DNA from: DASYSA01 sp036003885
GTDB lineage: Bacteria; Acidobacteriota; Blastocatellia; UBA7656
Direction: 5' to 3'
NCBI GenBank assembly: GCA_036003885.1
Contig: DASYSA010000165.1
Span: 1-5,255, forward strand
Length of the DNA: 5,255 bases
A program made the position numbers and the translations under genes. Below, in pieces: positions 1 to 5,013 of the stretch. The notes under the pieces were generated by a model. The model made no database searches. It saw only the letters and a list, made by a program, of their open reading frames with translations, and was not told the DNA's origin. The stretch's first letter is position 1. Each line of letters begins with the position of its first letter.

Positions 1-21
1 TTGGAATTGTGTCCTTAACGA

Positions 22-45
22 TGCAAGCAGGCTGGAAGCCTGCGT
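22..45. repeat. Short palindromic repeat upstream of hisA
   Basis: A 6-bp perfect stem, GCAGGC (27-32) and GCCTGC (38-43), encloses the loop TGGAA. It is preceded by TGCAAGC (22-28), a 7-mer that also precedes the stem of the palindrome near 4970. No T-run follows, so it is a poor rho-independent terminator. From memory, similar GC-rich mini-palindromes are scattered through intergenic DNA of some soil bacteria, but copy number cannot be judged here. Confidence 0.5.
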
Positions 46-50
46 ACCCA

Positions 51-79
51 GAAATTCGAAATTCGCAATTCGAAATTTC
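51..79. repeat. 7-bp tandem repeat array (AAATTCG type)
   Basis: From 52 the sequence reads as four consecutive 7-mers: AAATTCG, AAATTCG, CAATTCG, AAATTTC. The outer ends GAAATT (51-56) and AATTTC (74-79) are inverted copies, so the array is also weakly palindromic. It is far more AT-rich than the neighbouring gene and ends about 35 bp before the hisA start. It shares period 7, but not the unit, with the arrays at 2271-2383, 2874-2971 and 5014-5077. Confidence 0.7.
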
Positions 80-113
80 CCTCGTTTACTGCTAAAACTA
101 TCATTCAGGTTTT

Positions 114-866
114 ATGCGCATCATTCCGGCAATCGATTTGAAAGGCGGACGTTGCGTCCGGCTAGTCGAAGGGCGCGAGGAGAGCGCCAGAGTTTACGAC
201 CGCGATCCGATAGAAGTAGCTCTCAGCTACGAGCGAGCGGGCGCGGAGCTGATTCATTTAGTAGACCTGGACGGCGCCTTTCTTGGCCGCGCGTCTGAGA
301 ACCGGAGGATCATTGGCGCCATCGCTCGCCGGATAAAGGTTCCTATGGAGGTTGGCGGGGGCGTCCGATCGCTGGCCGATATCGAAGCTCTGCTCACCGA
401 TGTCGGCGCGAGCTTCGTGATCGTTGGAACACTGGCCGTCGAGAGATCCGACCTGCTGCAAGAGGCGGTCGTTAGATATGGAGAGTCGGTGGTCGTCGGC
501 ATAGACGCCCGCGGCGAGTGGGTGGCCACTCGCGGCTGGAAAGAACCGACTGAAGTTGGTGCGCTCGACCTTGTCAGGCGAGTCATCGCGATGGGCGTCG
601 GGAGAATCATCTACACCGATATCGCCCGAGACGGCCGCCTTGAAGGACCCAATCTGGAGATGACCCGAGACATTGCAATCGCCTCCGGAGCTCGGGTGAC
701 GGCTTCAGGAGGCGTTTCCTCGCTTGAAGACATCGCTCGCCTGTGCGAGATCGAAAGGGATGGGGTAGACTCGGTTATCGTGGGGAAGGCGCTGTACGAA
801 GGGCGATTCACCATTGAACAGGCGATCGCAACCGCGCGACTTGGCGTCCGTTTCAATTCGAAGTGA
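114..866 (+). CDS. hisA: ProFAR isomerase HisA (phosphoribosylformimino-5-aminoimidazole carboxamide ribotide isomerase)
   Basis: A cytoplasmic (beta/alpha)8-barrel enzyme that converts ProFAR to PRFAR by an Amadori rearrangement in histidine biosynthesis. The 250-residue length matches the family. The N-terminus MRIIPAIDLKGG carries the catalytic Asp8. The second catalytic Asp is D131 in GIDARGEWVATRGW, followed by YTDIARDG (167-174). The phosphate-binding loops are GGGVR (81-85) and SGGV (198-201), and the two half-barrels show the family's internal duplication. The GW after VATR fits HisA rather than a bifunctional PriA, though this is an inference. The start fits the conserved N-terminus; the only upstream match to a ribosome site is a weak CAGG at 106-109. 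The stop (864-866) overlaps a possible GTG of the next frame, and hisF follows after the small gene, indicating an operon probably continuing from further upstream. Confidence 0.97.
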   Translation: MRIIPAIDLKGGRCVRLVEGREESARVYDRDPIEVALSYERAGAELIHLVDLDGAFLGRASENRRIIGAIARRIKVPMEVGGGVRSLADIEALLTDVGASFVIVGTLAVERSDLLQEAVVRYGESVVVGIDARGEWVATRGWKEPTEVGALDLVRRVIAMGVGRIIYTDIARDGRLEGPNLEMTRDIAIASGARVTASGGVSSLEDIARLCEIERDGVDSVIVGKALYEGRFTIEQAIATARLGVRFNSK

Positions 867-876
867 GCCGATCGGC

Positions 877-881
877 GGGAG
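877..881 (+). promoter_or_regulatory. Ribosome binding site of the small gene between hisA and hisF
   Basis: GGGAG lies 8 nt before the ATG at 890. It favours that ATG over the upstream in-frame GTG at 863, which overlaps the hisA stop and has no comparable site. It is the best argument that the 51-codon frame is translated. Confidence 0.6.
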
Positions 882-889
882 ATGGTCAT

Positions 890-1045
890 ATGTGGAAGAC
901 AGTAAAAAGATTCCTGTCGTGGCTGCTGCCCTCAAAGGACGAGCCGCGGGACGACCCTTACTCTTACCGGCCGGCTCCGGTGAGACGGGACCCGCCGGAT
1001 CGTAATTCAGCAATAGCGGTCATGGAGCCCGACGAGGACGATTGA
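890..1045 (+). CDS. Small uncharacterised protein in the his operon (51 aa)
   Basis: I do not recognise a family. The protein has a basic, amphipathic N-terminus with Trp and Leu (MWKTVKRFLSWLLPSK, residues 1-16). A proline- and charge-rich middle follows (about 17-42), and the tail is very acidic (EPDEDD). No signal peptide, zinc motif or clear transmembrane helix is present; the hydrophobic stretch FLSWLL is too short to span a membrane but could bind one peripherally. It starts 23 nt after the hisA stop, has its own GGGAG ribosome site, and ends 74 nt before hisF, so it is probably co-transcribed. A longer form from GTG 863 (60 aa, overlapping the hisA stop by four bases) would allow translational coupling. 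Support for coding rests on the ribosome site, the operon position and the non-random composition. Function is unknown. Confidence 0.6.
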   Translation: MWKTVKRFLSWLLPSKDEPRDDPYSYRPAPVRRDPPDRNSAIAVMEPDEDD

Positions 1046-1119
1046 AAGCGGGAATACTCCGGTGTCGTCTTGTGCCGAAAGTGAAGGGCGAGCCTTCCTT
1101 CTGATAGCCGAATAGCGAG

Positions 1120-1926
1120 ATGCTTGCGAAGAGAATCATTCCCTGTCTTGACGTGGATGGCGGCCGGGTCGTCAAAGGCATCCGCTTCGTCGACTTGATT
1201 GACGCGGGCGACCCGGTGGAACAAGCTCGGCGGTACGATCGCGAAGGAGCCGACGAACTGGTCTTCCTCGACATAACCGCATCATCAGACAAACGCGATA
1301 TCGTTGCTGACATGGTGCGGCGGGTCGCCGACTCGGTCTTTATTCCCTTCACCGTAGGAGGCGGCATTCGAACGGTGGAGGATATGCGGGCCATACTGAC
1401 GTCGGGGTCGGACAAGGTCTCGGTTAATACCGCTGCGATCAAGGAGCCTTCGATCATCACCGAGGGTGCGCGTGCATTCGGATCGCAGGCAATAGTGGTC
1501 GCCATCGACGCGCGCCGCATTGGGGGCAAGAAAGCGACTTCTGACTCAGCCGCCTCTCCGCCAGACGCCTCCGTGTCGCAGCACTGGGAGGTTTACACTC
1601 ACGGTGGTCGCAGCTCCACTGGCCTGGACGTCCTCGAATGGGCGAAGAGAGTTGAGGACCTTGGTGCGGGCGAGATACTCCTGACCAGTATGGACTGCGA
1701 CGGCACGCGCGAGGGCTACGACATCGAGCTCACCAGGGGTGTCGCCGAGGCAGTCTCGATTCCCGTGATCGCGTCAGGGGGCGCAGGGTCGCTCGAGCAC
1801 CTCTACGAAGCGCTCAGCGAGGGCAAGGCCTCAGCGGTGCTCGCGGCTTCAATATTTCACTTCGGCGAGTTCACGATCGGACGGGCAAAAGAGTATCTGC
1901 GCGAGCGCGGCTTGCCGATGAGGTGA
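1120..1926 (+). CDS. hisF: Imidazole glycerol phosphate synthase cyclase subunit HisF
   Basis: Cyclase half of IGP synthase. With ammonia channelled from the HisH glutaminase, it converts PRFAR to imidazole glycerol phosphate and AICAR. The N-terminus MLAKRIIPCLDV is the family signature with catalytic Asp11, and the second catalytic Asp is D130 in VVAIDARR. Other conserved segments are FLDITAS (49-55), TVGGGIRT (78-85), SVNTAA (101-106), GAGEILLTSMDCDGT (182-196) and ASGGAGS (218-224), the last being a phosphate loop. At 268 residues it is about 15 longer than the usual ~253. The excess lies at about 137-154, a Ser/Ala/Pro-rich loop between D130 and the strand HWEVYTHGGR. The ATG is fixed by the signature; the ribosome site is poor (GCGAG abutting the ATG). 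A weak hairpin GAAGG/CCTTC (1083-1097) sits in the 74-nt gap upstream. HisH is not in the window. Confidence 0.97.
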   Translation: MLAKRIIPCLDVDGGRVVKGIRFVDLIDAGDPVEQARRYDREGADELVFLDITASSDKRDIVADMVRRVADSVFIPFTVGGGIRTVEDMRAILTSGSDKVSVNTAAIKEPSIITEGARAFGSQAIVVAIDARRIGGKKATSDSAASPPDASVSQHWEVYTHGGRSSTGLDVLEWAKRVEDLGAGEILLTSMDCDGTREGYDIELTRGVAEAVSIPVIASGGAGSLEHLYEALSEGKASAVLAASIFHFGEFTIGRAKEYLRERGLPMR

Positions 1927-1938
1927 AGGGTGATCTCA

Positions 1939-2262
1939 ATGACCTCGCAAGATATCACAGCCGTGAAGTTCGATTCGCAGGGGCTCGTCCCGGTGGTAGT
2001 CCAGGAGGCGAGCACGGGCGACGTGCTCATGCTCGCCTACATGAACTCGGAGTCGCTCGCCAAAACCCTGGAGTCCGGAGAGACCTGGTTCTGGAGCCGC
2101 TCGCGCCGTTCGCTCTGGCACAAAGGCGAAACGTCCGGCAACACTCAGCGCGTGATCTCTATTTCGATAGACTGCGATGGCGACACGCTGCTCGTTAAGG
2201 TCGACCCGCGCGGCCCAGCCTGCCATACCGGAGAGCACACATGCTTCTTCGGTGATCTCTGA
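1939..2262 (+). CDS. hisI: Phosphoribosyl-AMP cyclohydrolase HisI (monofunctional)
   Basis: Zinc- and magnesium-dependent enzyme that opens the adenine ring of PR-AMP to give ProFAR, which HisA then isomerises. It is 107 residues from the ATG. Recognisable segments are VLMLAYMN (29-36), the WFWSRSRRSLWHKGETSGN block (50-68), DCDGD (78-82; metal-binding Asp and Cys79) and ACHTGEHTCFF (94-104; Cys95 and Cys102), giving the three zinc cysteines. The frame stops right after this motif, so no PRA-PH (HisE) domain is fused, unlike the common HisIE fusion. GAAGGG (1925-1930) is 8 nt before the ATG. An in-frame GTG at 1930, three bases after the hisF stop with GAGGTGA just upstream, is a plausible alternative start adding MIS. 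The tight spacing to hisF indicates one mRNA and probable coupling. Confidence 0.95.
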   Translation: MTSQDITAVKFDSQGLVPVVVQEASTGDVLMLAYMNSESLAKTLESGETWFWSRSRRSLWHKGETSGNTQRVISISIDCDGDTLLVKVDPRGPACHTGEHTCFFGDL

Positions 2263-2270
2263 GGGCGGAA

Positions 2271-2383
2271 GAAACGCGTTCCGCGTTTTGCGTTTCGCGT
2301 TCTCGTTTCTCGTTTTGCGTTTGTCATTTCGGGCAGGAACCGCACACATCGAAGGAAGAACGAGAAACGTCAAACGTCAAACG
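2271..2383. repeat. Mirrored 7-bp repeat array between hisI and the DinB gene
   Basis: The left half, 2279-2333, is a run of 7-mers in the CGTTT phase: TTCCGCG, TTTTGCG, TTTCGCG, a 6-nt TTCTCG, TTTCTCG, TTTTGCG, TTTGTCA, TTTCGGG. After a 22-nt spacer the right half, 2356-2383, runs in the complementary sense: AAGAACG, AGAAACG, TCAAACG, TCAAACG. The halves are imperfect inverted copies. A local 7-bp stem GAAACGC/GCGTTTC (2271-2277, 2290-2296) lies just past the hisI stop. The array fills the space between convergent genes, so it could help end transcription both ways, but there is no T-tract. The DinB stop codon (2370-2372) lies inside the right half. Confidence 0.75.
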
Positions 2384-2882
2384 TTCTTACTCTGTAGAGG
2401 TCGGTCGTGCCCAGTGGAAGCCCGAGGAGTTTGAGATAAAAGAAGAGTTGATACTTGTGATTGATGAAGTGCTCCAGGTTTCCGAGCAGCAATGTCAGGA
2501 CCGGCTCACCTTCGCTGACGAAGACCGTTGGAAGAAGCTGTGAGAGGTCACCATCGCTTAAAACCTGAAAGCCCTCCCTTATACGCTCCAGATACTCCCG
2601 CATGCGACCGAGGGCTTCCTCAACTCCACAGCAATGATTAACCGGATTTTCGCGAAGGCGTGTGAAATGCGCGAGCTTGTCCGGTTGAATCGCATAGAGT
2701 GTCGCGCAGAAGCCTGCGAGGCATTCGAGCAAATGACCCAGCAGGTCGCAGACGCGAAGAGCGCCAGGCGAGGGCTGCCATTCGATCTTGTCCGGAGGAA
2801 CCAGGCCAGTCAGATGTGCCGCCCGCTCGACTTGCTCGTCGATCTTCCCCAGAAGCAGTCTCGTAAGAGGGTCATTTGTCAT
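2370..2882 (-). CDS. DinB-family (DinB/YfiT four-helix) putative metal-dependent protein
   Basis: The 170-residue length and sequence fit the DinB/YfiT-like four-helix-bundle family. Members bind a metal through three histidines and are mostly of unknown or thiol-transferase-like function. The likely triad is His50 in CDLLGHLLE and His138 with His142 in LEHFINHKYQLFFYL, a pattern typical of the family. The C-terminal LLGLPLGTTDLYR is also family-like. No signal peptide is visible; it is probably cytoplasmic. It lies downstream of glnA on the same strand with an 88-nt gap filled by a repeat hairpin. The ATG (2882-2880) lies within a heptad unit ACAAATG and has no Shine-Dalgarno sequence. The last residues (roughly TFDV) and the stop codon are encoded by another heptad array. 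The start at 2882 gives a normal-length N-terminus, but an internal non-ATG start cannot be excluded. The exact substrate is unknown. Confidence 0.85.
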   Translation of the reverse strand: MTNDPLTRLLLGKIDEQVERAAHLTGLVPPDKIEWQPSPGALRVCDLLGHLLECLAGFCATLYAIQPDKLAHFTRLRENPVNHCCGVEEALGRMREYLERIREGFQVLSDGDLSQLLPTVFVSEGEPVLTLLLGNLEHFINHKYQLFFYLKLLGLPLGTTDLYRVRTFDV

Positions 2883-2971
2883 TTGTCATTTGTCATTTGT
2901 CCGTTGTCCGTTGTCAGCGGTCACCTTGCAACGGACAACTGACCACGGACAACGGACAAATGACAAATGAC
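2874..2971. repeat. Mirrored 7-bp repeat array forming a 38-bp hairpin between glnA and the DinB gene
   Basis: On the + strand, 2874-2922 reads ATTTGTC four times, CGTTGTC twice, then AGCGGTC. After an 11-nt loop (2923-2933), 2934-2971 reads GACAACT, GACCACG, GACAACG, GACAAAT, GACAAAT, GAC, the same units reversed in the same nested order. Pairing 2885-2922 with 2934-2971 gives 35 matches in 38, the outer 27 consecutive. In the glnA-DinB mRNA the hairpin starts at the last base of the glnA stop codon (TAG, 2973-2971) and ends two bases before the DinB ATG. No U-run follows, so it is not a typical terminator. It may act as an RNA stabiliser, processing site or coupling device; this is inference. 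Confidence 0.85.
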
Positions 2972-4380
2972 TACACGTCGAAGTACATCGCAAATTCGAG
3001 CGGATGGGGCCGCATGCGAAGTGGGTCTACCTCTTTGAGCCGCTTATAAGTAATCCAGCGCTCGATCAGGGCTTCAGTGAAGACGTCGCCCTTCAACAGG
3101 AAACTGTGGTCCGCCTCGAGCGCCTCAAGCGCGCGATCGAGAGTTGCCGGCAGTGTCGGCACCCCCTTCAGCTCTTCGGGCGAAAGATCATATATGTCCT
3201 TATCCAACGGCTCTCCCGGATCCATGCGGTTCTGAATCCCATCCAGACCGGCCATCATCATAGCGGCAAACGCCAGATAGGGATTGCAGGACGGATCGGG
3301 AAACCTCACCTCGAGCCTCTTCGCACCGGCCGAGGGCGAGTACATCGGAATACGAATAGCAGCCGAGCGATTTCGCCGCGAGTAAGCAAGATTCACCGGA
3401 GCTTCATAACCGGGGACCAACCGCTTGTAGCTGTTGGTTGTGGGTGCCGCAAACGCCGCAAGCGCAGCAGCGTGCTTGAGTATTCCGCCCGCATAGTGCA
3501 ACGCCATTTCAGACAGTCCCGCATACTGATCCCCGGCAAACAGCGCCTTCTCGCCCTTCCACAAACTCTGGTGACAGTGCATACCGCTGCCGTTGTCGCC
3601 GAACATGGGCTTGGGCATGAACGTAGCCGCTTTGGCGTAGTAGAAGGCGGTGTTCTTGACGATGTGCTTGAAGAGCATCACGTTGTCGGCCGTACCGAGG
3701 AGTGTAGAAAACCGGAAGTCGATTTCGCACTGGCCGCCCGAGGCGACTTCGTGATGATGCATTTCGGGCTCGATGCCGACCGCCTGCAGGTTTTGCACGA
3801 TATCGGAGCGCAGATCGTGCAGTGAGTCCACCGGTGGGAGCGGAACGTAACCCTCTTTGTGCCGGATGCGATAGCCGAGATTCTCTTCAGCGCGCCCCGA
3901 ATTCCAGATCCCTTCCCCCGATTCAAACCGATACCCCGCGCTGTTGACCTCGTTGTGATAGCTCACCTGATCAAAGATGAAAAACTCAGCCTCGGGCCCG
4001 AAGTAACAGTTGTCCGCGATGCCGGTGAACCGCAGGTAGCTCTCCGCCCGAGCGGCTACACCGCGCGGGTCTAAATCGTATCCCTCTTTAGTCAGCGGGT
4101 CCACGACGTTTGCGAACAAACAGAGCGTGGGTTCTTCATAGAAAGGGTCGAGCCAGAATCGGTATGGCTGCGGGATCAGCAACATGTCCGATTCATTGAT
4201 CGACGCCCACCCGCGCAACGATGAGGCATCGAAGCCGATTCCGCTTTCAAACGACTCTTCGGTGAACTGGTTAATGGGTACAGTTAGATGATGCCAGGAA
4301 CCGGGCAGGTCAGTGAATCTGAGATCGACGAACTTCACAACCTCATCAACGGCAAACCGCAGCACTGTCTTCGCGTCCAT
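2971..4380 (-). CDS. glnA: Type I glutamine synthetase GlnA (adenylylatable, GSI-beta type)
   Basis: ATP-dependent condensation of glutamate and ammonia to glutamine by a cytoplasmic dodecamer. From ATG 4380 the protein is 469 residues, the same length as E. coli GlnA, and aligns from the first residues (KFVDLRFTD at 16-24). Landmarks are FDASS with the ammonium-site Asp51, FGPEAEFF (metal Glu130 and Glu132), HHHEVASGGQCE (Glu211, Glu219), GDNGSGMHCH (His268), NSYKRLVPGYEAPV (Glu326) and RLEVRFPDP (Glu357). The motif IYDLSPEE carries Tyr397, equivalent to the adenylylated tyrosine, so regulation by a GlnE-type adenylyltransferase is likely. The frame is open up to 4566, but that extension crosses a predicted promoter and a repeat arm and has no family counterpart, so I reject it. 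AAGGGGG (4398-4392) lies 11 nt before the ATG. The DinB gene follows on the same strand. Confidence 0.96.
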   Translation of the reverse strand: MDAKTVLRFAVDEVVKFVDLRFTDLPGSWHHLTVPINQFTEESFESGIGFDASSLRGWASINESDMLLIPQPYRFWLDPFYEEPTLCLFANVVDPLTKEGYDLDPRGVAARAESYLRFTGIADNCYFGPEAEFFIFDQVSYHNEVNSAGYRFESGEGIWNSGRAEENLGYRIRHKEGYVPLPPVDSLHDLRSDIVQNLQAVGIEPEMHHHEVASGGQCEIDFRFSTLLGTADNVMLFKHIVKNTAFYYAKAATFMPKPMFGDNGSGMHCHQSLWKGEKALFAGDQYAGLSEMALHYAGGILKHAAALAAFAAPTTNSYKRLVPGYEAPVNLAYSRRNRSAAIRIPMYSPSAGAKRLEVRFPDPSCNPYLAFAAMMMAGLDGIQNRMDPGEPLDKDIYDLSPEELKGVPTLPATLDRALEALEADHSFLLKGDVFTEALIERWITYKRLKEVDPLRMRPHPLEFAMYFDV

Positions 4381-4448
4381 CAGGCCGAATACCCCCTTTG
4401 GCTTCCCTAAATCGGCTGGAGAGTACTGCAGTTTATCCAGCCGTTGAG

Positions 4449-4476
4449 CATATAAGCCGCCATGCGGGAGTGTCAA
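4449..4476 (-). promoter_or_regulatory. Predicted sigma-70-type promoter of glnA
   Basis: On the - strand a perfect -35 box TTGACA (4476-4471) is followed after 16 bp by TATATG (4454-4449), which matches four of six bases of TATAAT. Transcription would start near 4441, leaving a leader of about 60 nt before the glnA ATG at 4380. The spacer holds a small palindrome, CCGCATGGCGG, that could be an operator. The promoter lies inside the open frame upstream of the chosen glnA start, supporting the shorter protein. No sigma-54 type GG/GC element was noticed. Confidence 0.65.
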
Positions 4477-4596
4477 GGATTCGTGCCCGCGCTTGATCTT
4501 GACGGGAGCGATTAAGTGGGACTCCAGGTGGCGGGAACATCCGTTCTCATTAACGCCCCACTTCACTGGGGTGCCTGGTGCGGGAACAGTGCCGGC

Positions 4597-4616
4597 GGAA
4601 CCGTTTTTACGGTTCC
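4597..4616. repeat. Perfect 8-bp palindrome, left arm of the element
   Basis: GGAACCGT (4597-4604) and ACGGTTCC (4609-4616) form a perfect 8-bp stem around TTTT. Its partner in the right arm is AACCGTT (4689-4695) with AACGGTT (4698-4704). The shared core identifies these as the same repeat in inverted orientation. Confidence 0.8.
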
Positions 4617-4722
4617 CGATCAGTCCAAGGTGAACTCAATCTTCCGTGCAGAATCTCTCGCGGAAGCGGTGACTGCCACTAGGGAGGAAACCGTTAAAAC
4701 GGTTCTGTCGTCGCTCCGAACA

Positions 4723-4747
4723 GACACCCCACTGAAGTTGGGGTGTC
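4723..4747. repeat. Perfect 9-bp hairpin, right end of the element
   Basis: GACACCCCA (4723-4731) pairs perfectly with TGGGGTGTC (4739-4747) around the 7-nt loop CTGAAGT. The left-arm counterpart is CCCCA (4556-4560) with TGGGG (4567-4571). No T-tract follows on either strand, so it is a repeat-unit palindrome rather than an intrinsic terminator. Confidence 0.8.
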
Positions 4748-4800
4748 ACTGAGATGGGGCATATTCTCGCAGCGAGTCCTACTTTCAATCGCACGCGATC

Positions 4801-4829
4801 TTGACGCGCACGCACAAGCTAACTAGAAT
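4801..4829 (+). promoter_or_regulatory. Predicted sigma-70-type promoter toward the ABC ATPase gene
   Basis: TTGACG (4801-4806) and TAGAAT (4824-4829) are separated by 17 bp; each box matches five of six consensus bases and the spacing is optimal. Transcription would begin near 4836, leaving an unusually long leader of about 275 nt before the TTG start at 5110. That leader contains the palindrome at 4965-4997 and the heptad array. A closer promoter cannot be excluded. Confidence 0.6.
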
Positions 4830-4964
4830 TTCCGTTCTCTGGTCGAAACGAAACTCACCTGAATAATTGCCATGCAGCCGATGCGGGTGTTTTTGGCCTG
4901 TCCGAGTGAATACAGTAGATCGGTTTGGGGGTGGTGTTGTTCCAGCCGGCGGGACAAAGGGGAT

Positions 4965-4997
4965 TGGCCTGCAAGCGCGGGACATCGTGTCCGGCCA
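4965..4997. repeat. Nested palindrome in the ABC gene leader
   Basis: GGACA (4980-4984) and TGTCC (4988-4992) form an inner stem around TCG. TGGCC (4965-4969) and GGCCA (4993-4997) form an outer stem, with TGCAAGCGCG unpaired on the left side. TCTTTT follows at 4999-5004, so a weak terminator or attenuator is possible. The unpaired TGCAAGC (4970-4976) is the same 7-mer that precedes the palindrome at 27-43, hinting at a related dispersed repeat. Confidence 0.5.
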
Positions 4998-5013
4998 TCT
5001 TTTCAGACCGCAG

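Larger units (their letters stand above)
4545..4754. mobile_element. REPIN/MITE-like element with ~70-bp imperfect inverted arms
   Basis: Reading 4545 rightward and 4754 leftward gives the same succession in both arms. TCTCA comes first, then a CCCCA-CTTCA-N-TGGGGTG palindrome, a variable spacer, and AACCGTTTT-N-ACGGTT. The arms run to about 4617 and 4686; identity is roughly three quarters by hand, with a few indels. Each arm holds two palindromes, so each resembles a REP unit and the whole a REP doublet (REPIN) or a small non-autonomous element. The 68-bp centre contains CTTCCG/CGGAAG (4641-4646, 4661-4666). No transposase is encoded. REPINs are known to be moved by RAYT (Y1 tyrosine) transposases encoded elsewhere; whether that holds here is untested. 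No target duplication was identified. Confidence 0.65.

Noticed and set aside
80..113. Promoter just before hisA (TATCAT at 99-104)
   Set aside because: No matching -35 box at proper spacing, and transcription would start almost at the ATG; the operon probably begins further upstream.
146..160. Hairpin CGGACG-TTG-CGTCCG near the hisA start
   Set aside because: It encodes the conserved GGRCVR segment; probably a by-product of codons, though it could slow early elongation.
254..889. Antisense frames within hisA
   Set aside because: Arg/Ser/Pro-rich composition typical of the shadow of a GC-rich gene, with no ribosome sites.
1020..1529. 169-codon antisense frame over hisF
   Set aside because: Lies opposite the strongly conserved hisF sequence; composition is that of a shadow frame.
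2272..2296. GAAACGC/GCGTTTC stem as an intrinsic terminator for hisI
   Set aside because: A 7-bp stem with a 12-nt loop and no T-tract; better explained as part of the heptad array.
2874..2971. CRISPR-like array
   Set aside because: The units are contiguous 7-mers without spacers and with mirrored order; no cas genes are present.
2885..2971. Rho-independent terminator for glnA
   Set aside because: The stem is AT-rich in its outer part, far longer than usual, and no U-run follows on either strand.
3004..3825. 273-codon + strand frame opposite glnA
   Set aside because: Long because of the GC-biased codons of glnA; no domain, and it lies antisense to a highly conserved enzyme.
4381..4566. N-terminal extension of glutamine synthetase (62 residues)
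   Set aside because: It contains a good promoter and part of a repeat arm, has no counterpart in the family, and the shorter form gives the exact usual length.
4516..4752. 78-codon + strand frame
   Set aside because: It runs through both arms and several perfect palindromes of the element; the peptide is explained by the repeat and has no recognisable domain or ribosome site.
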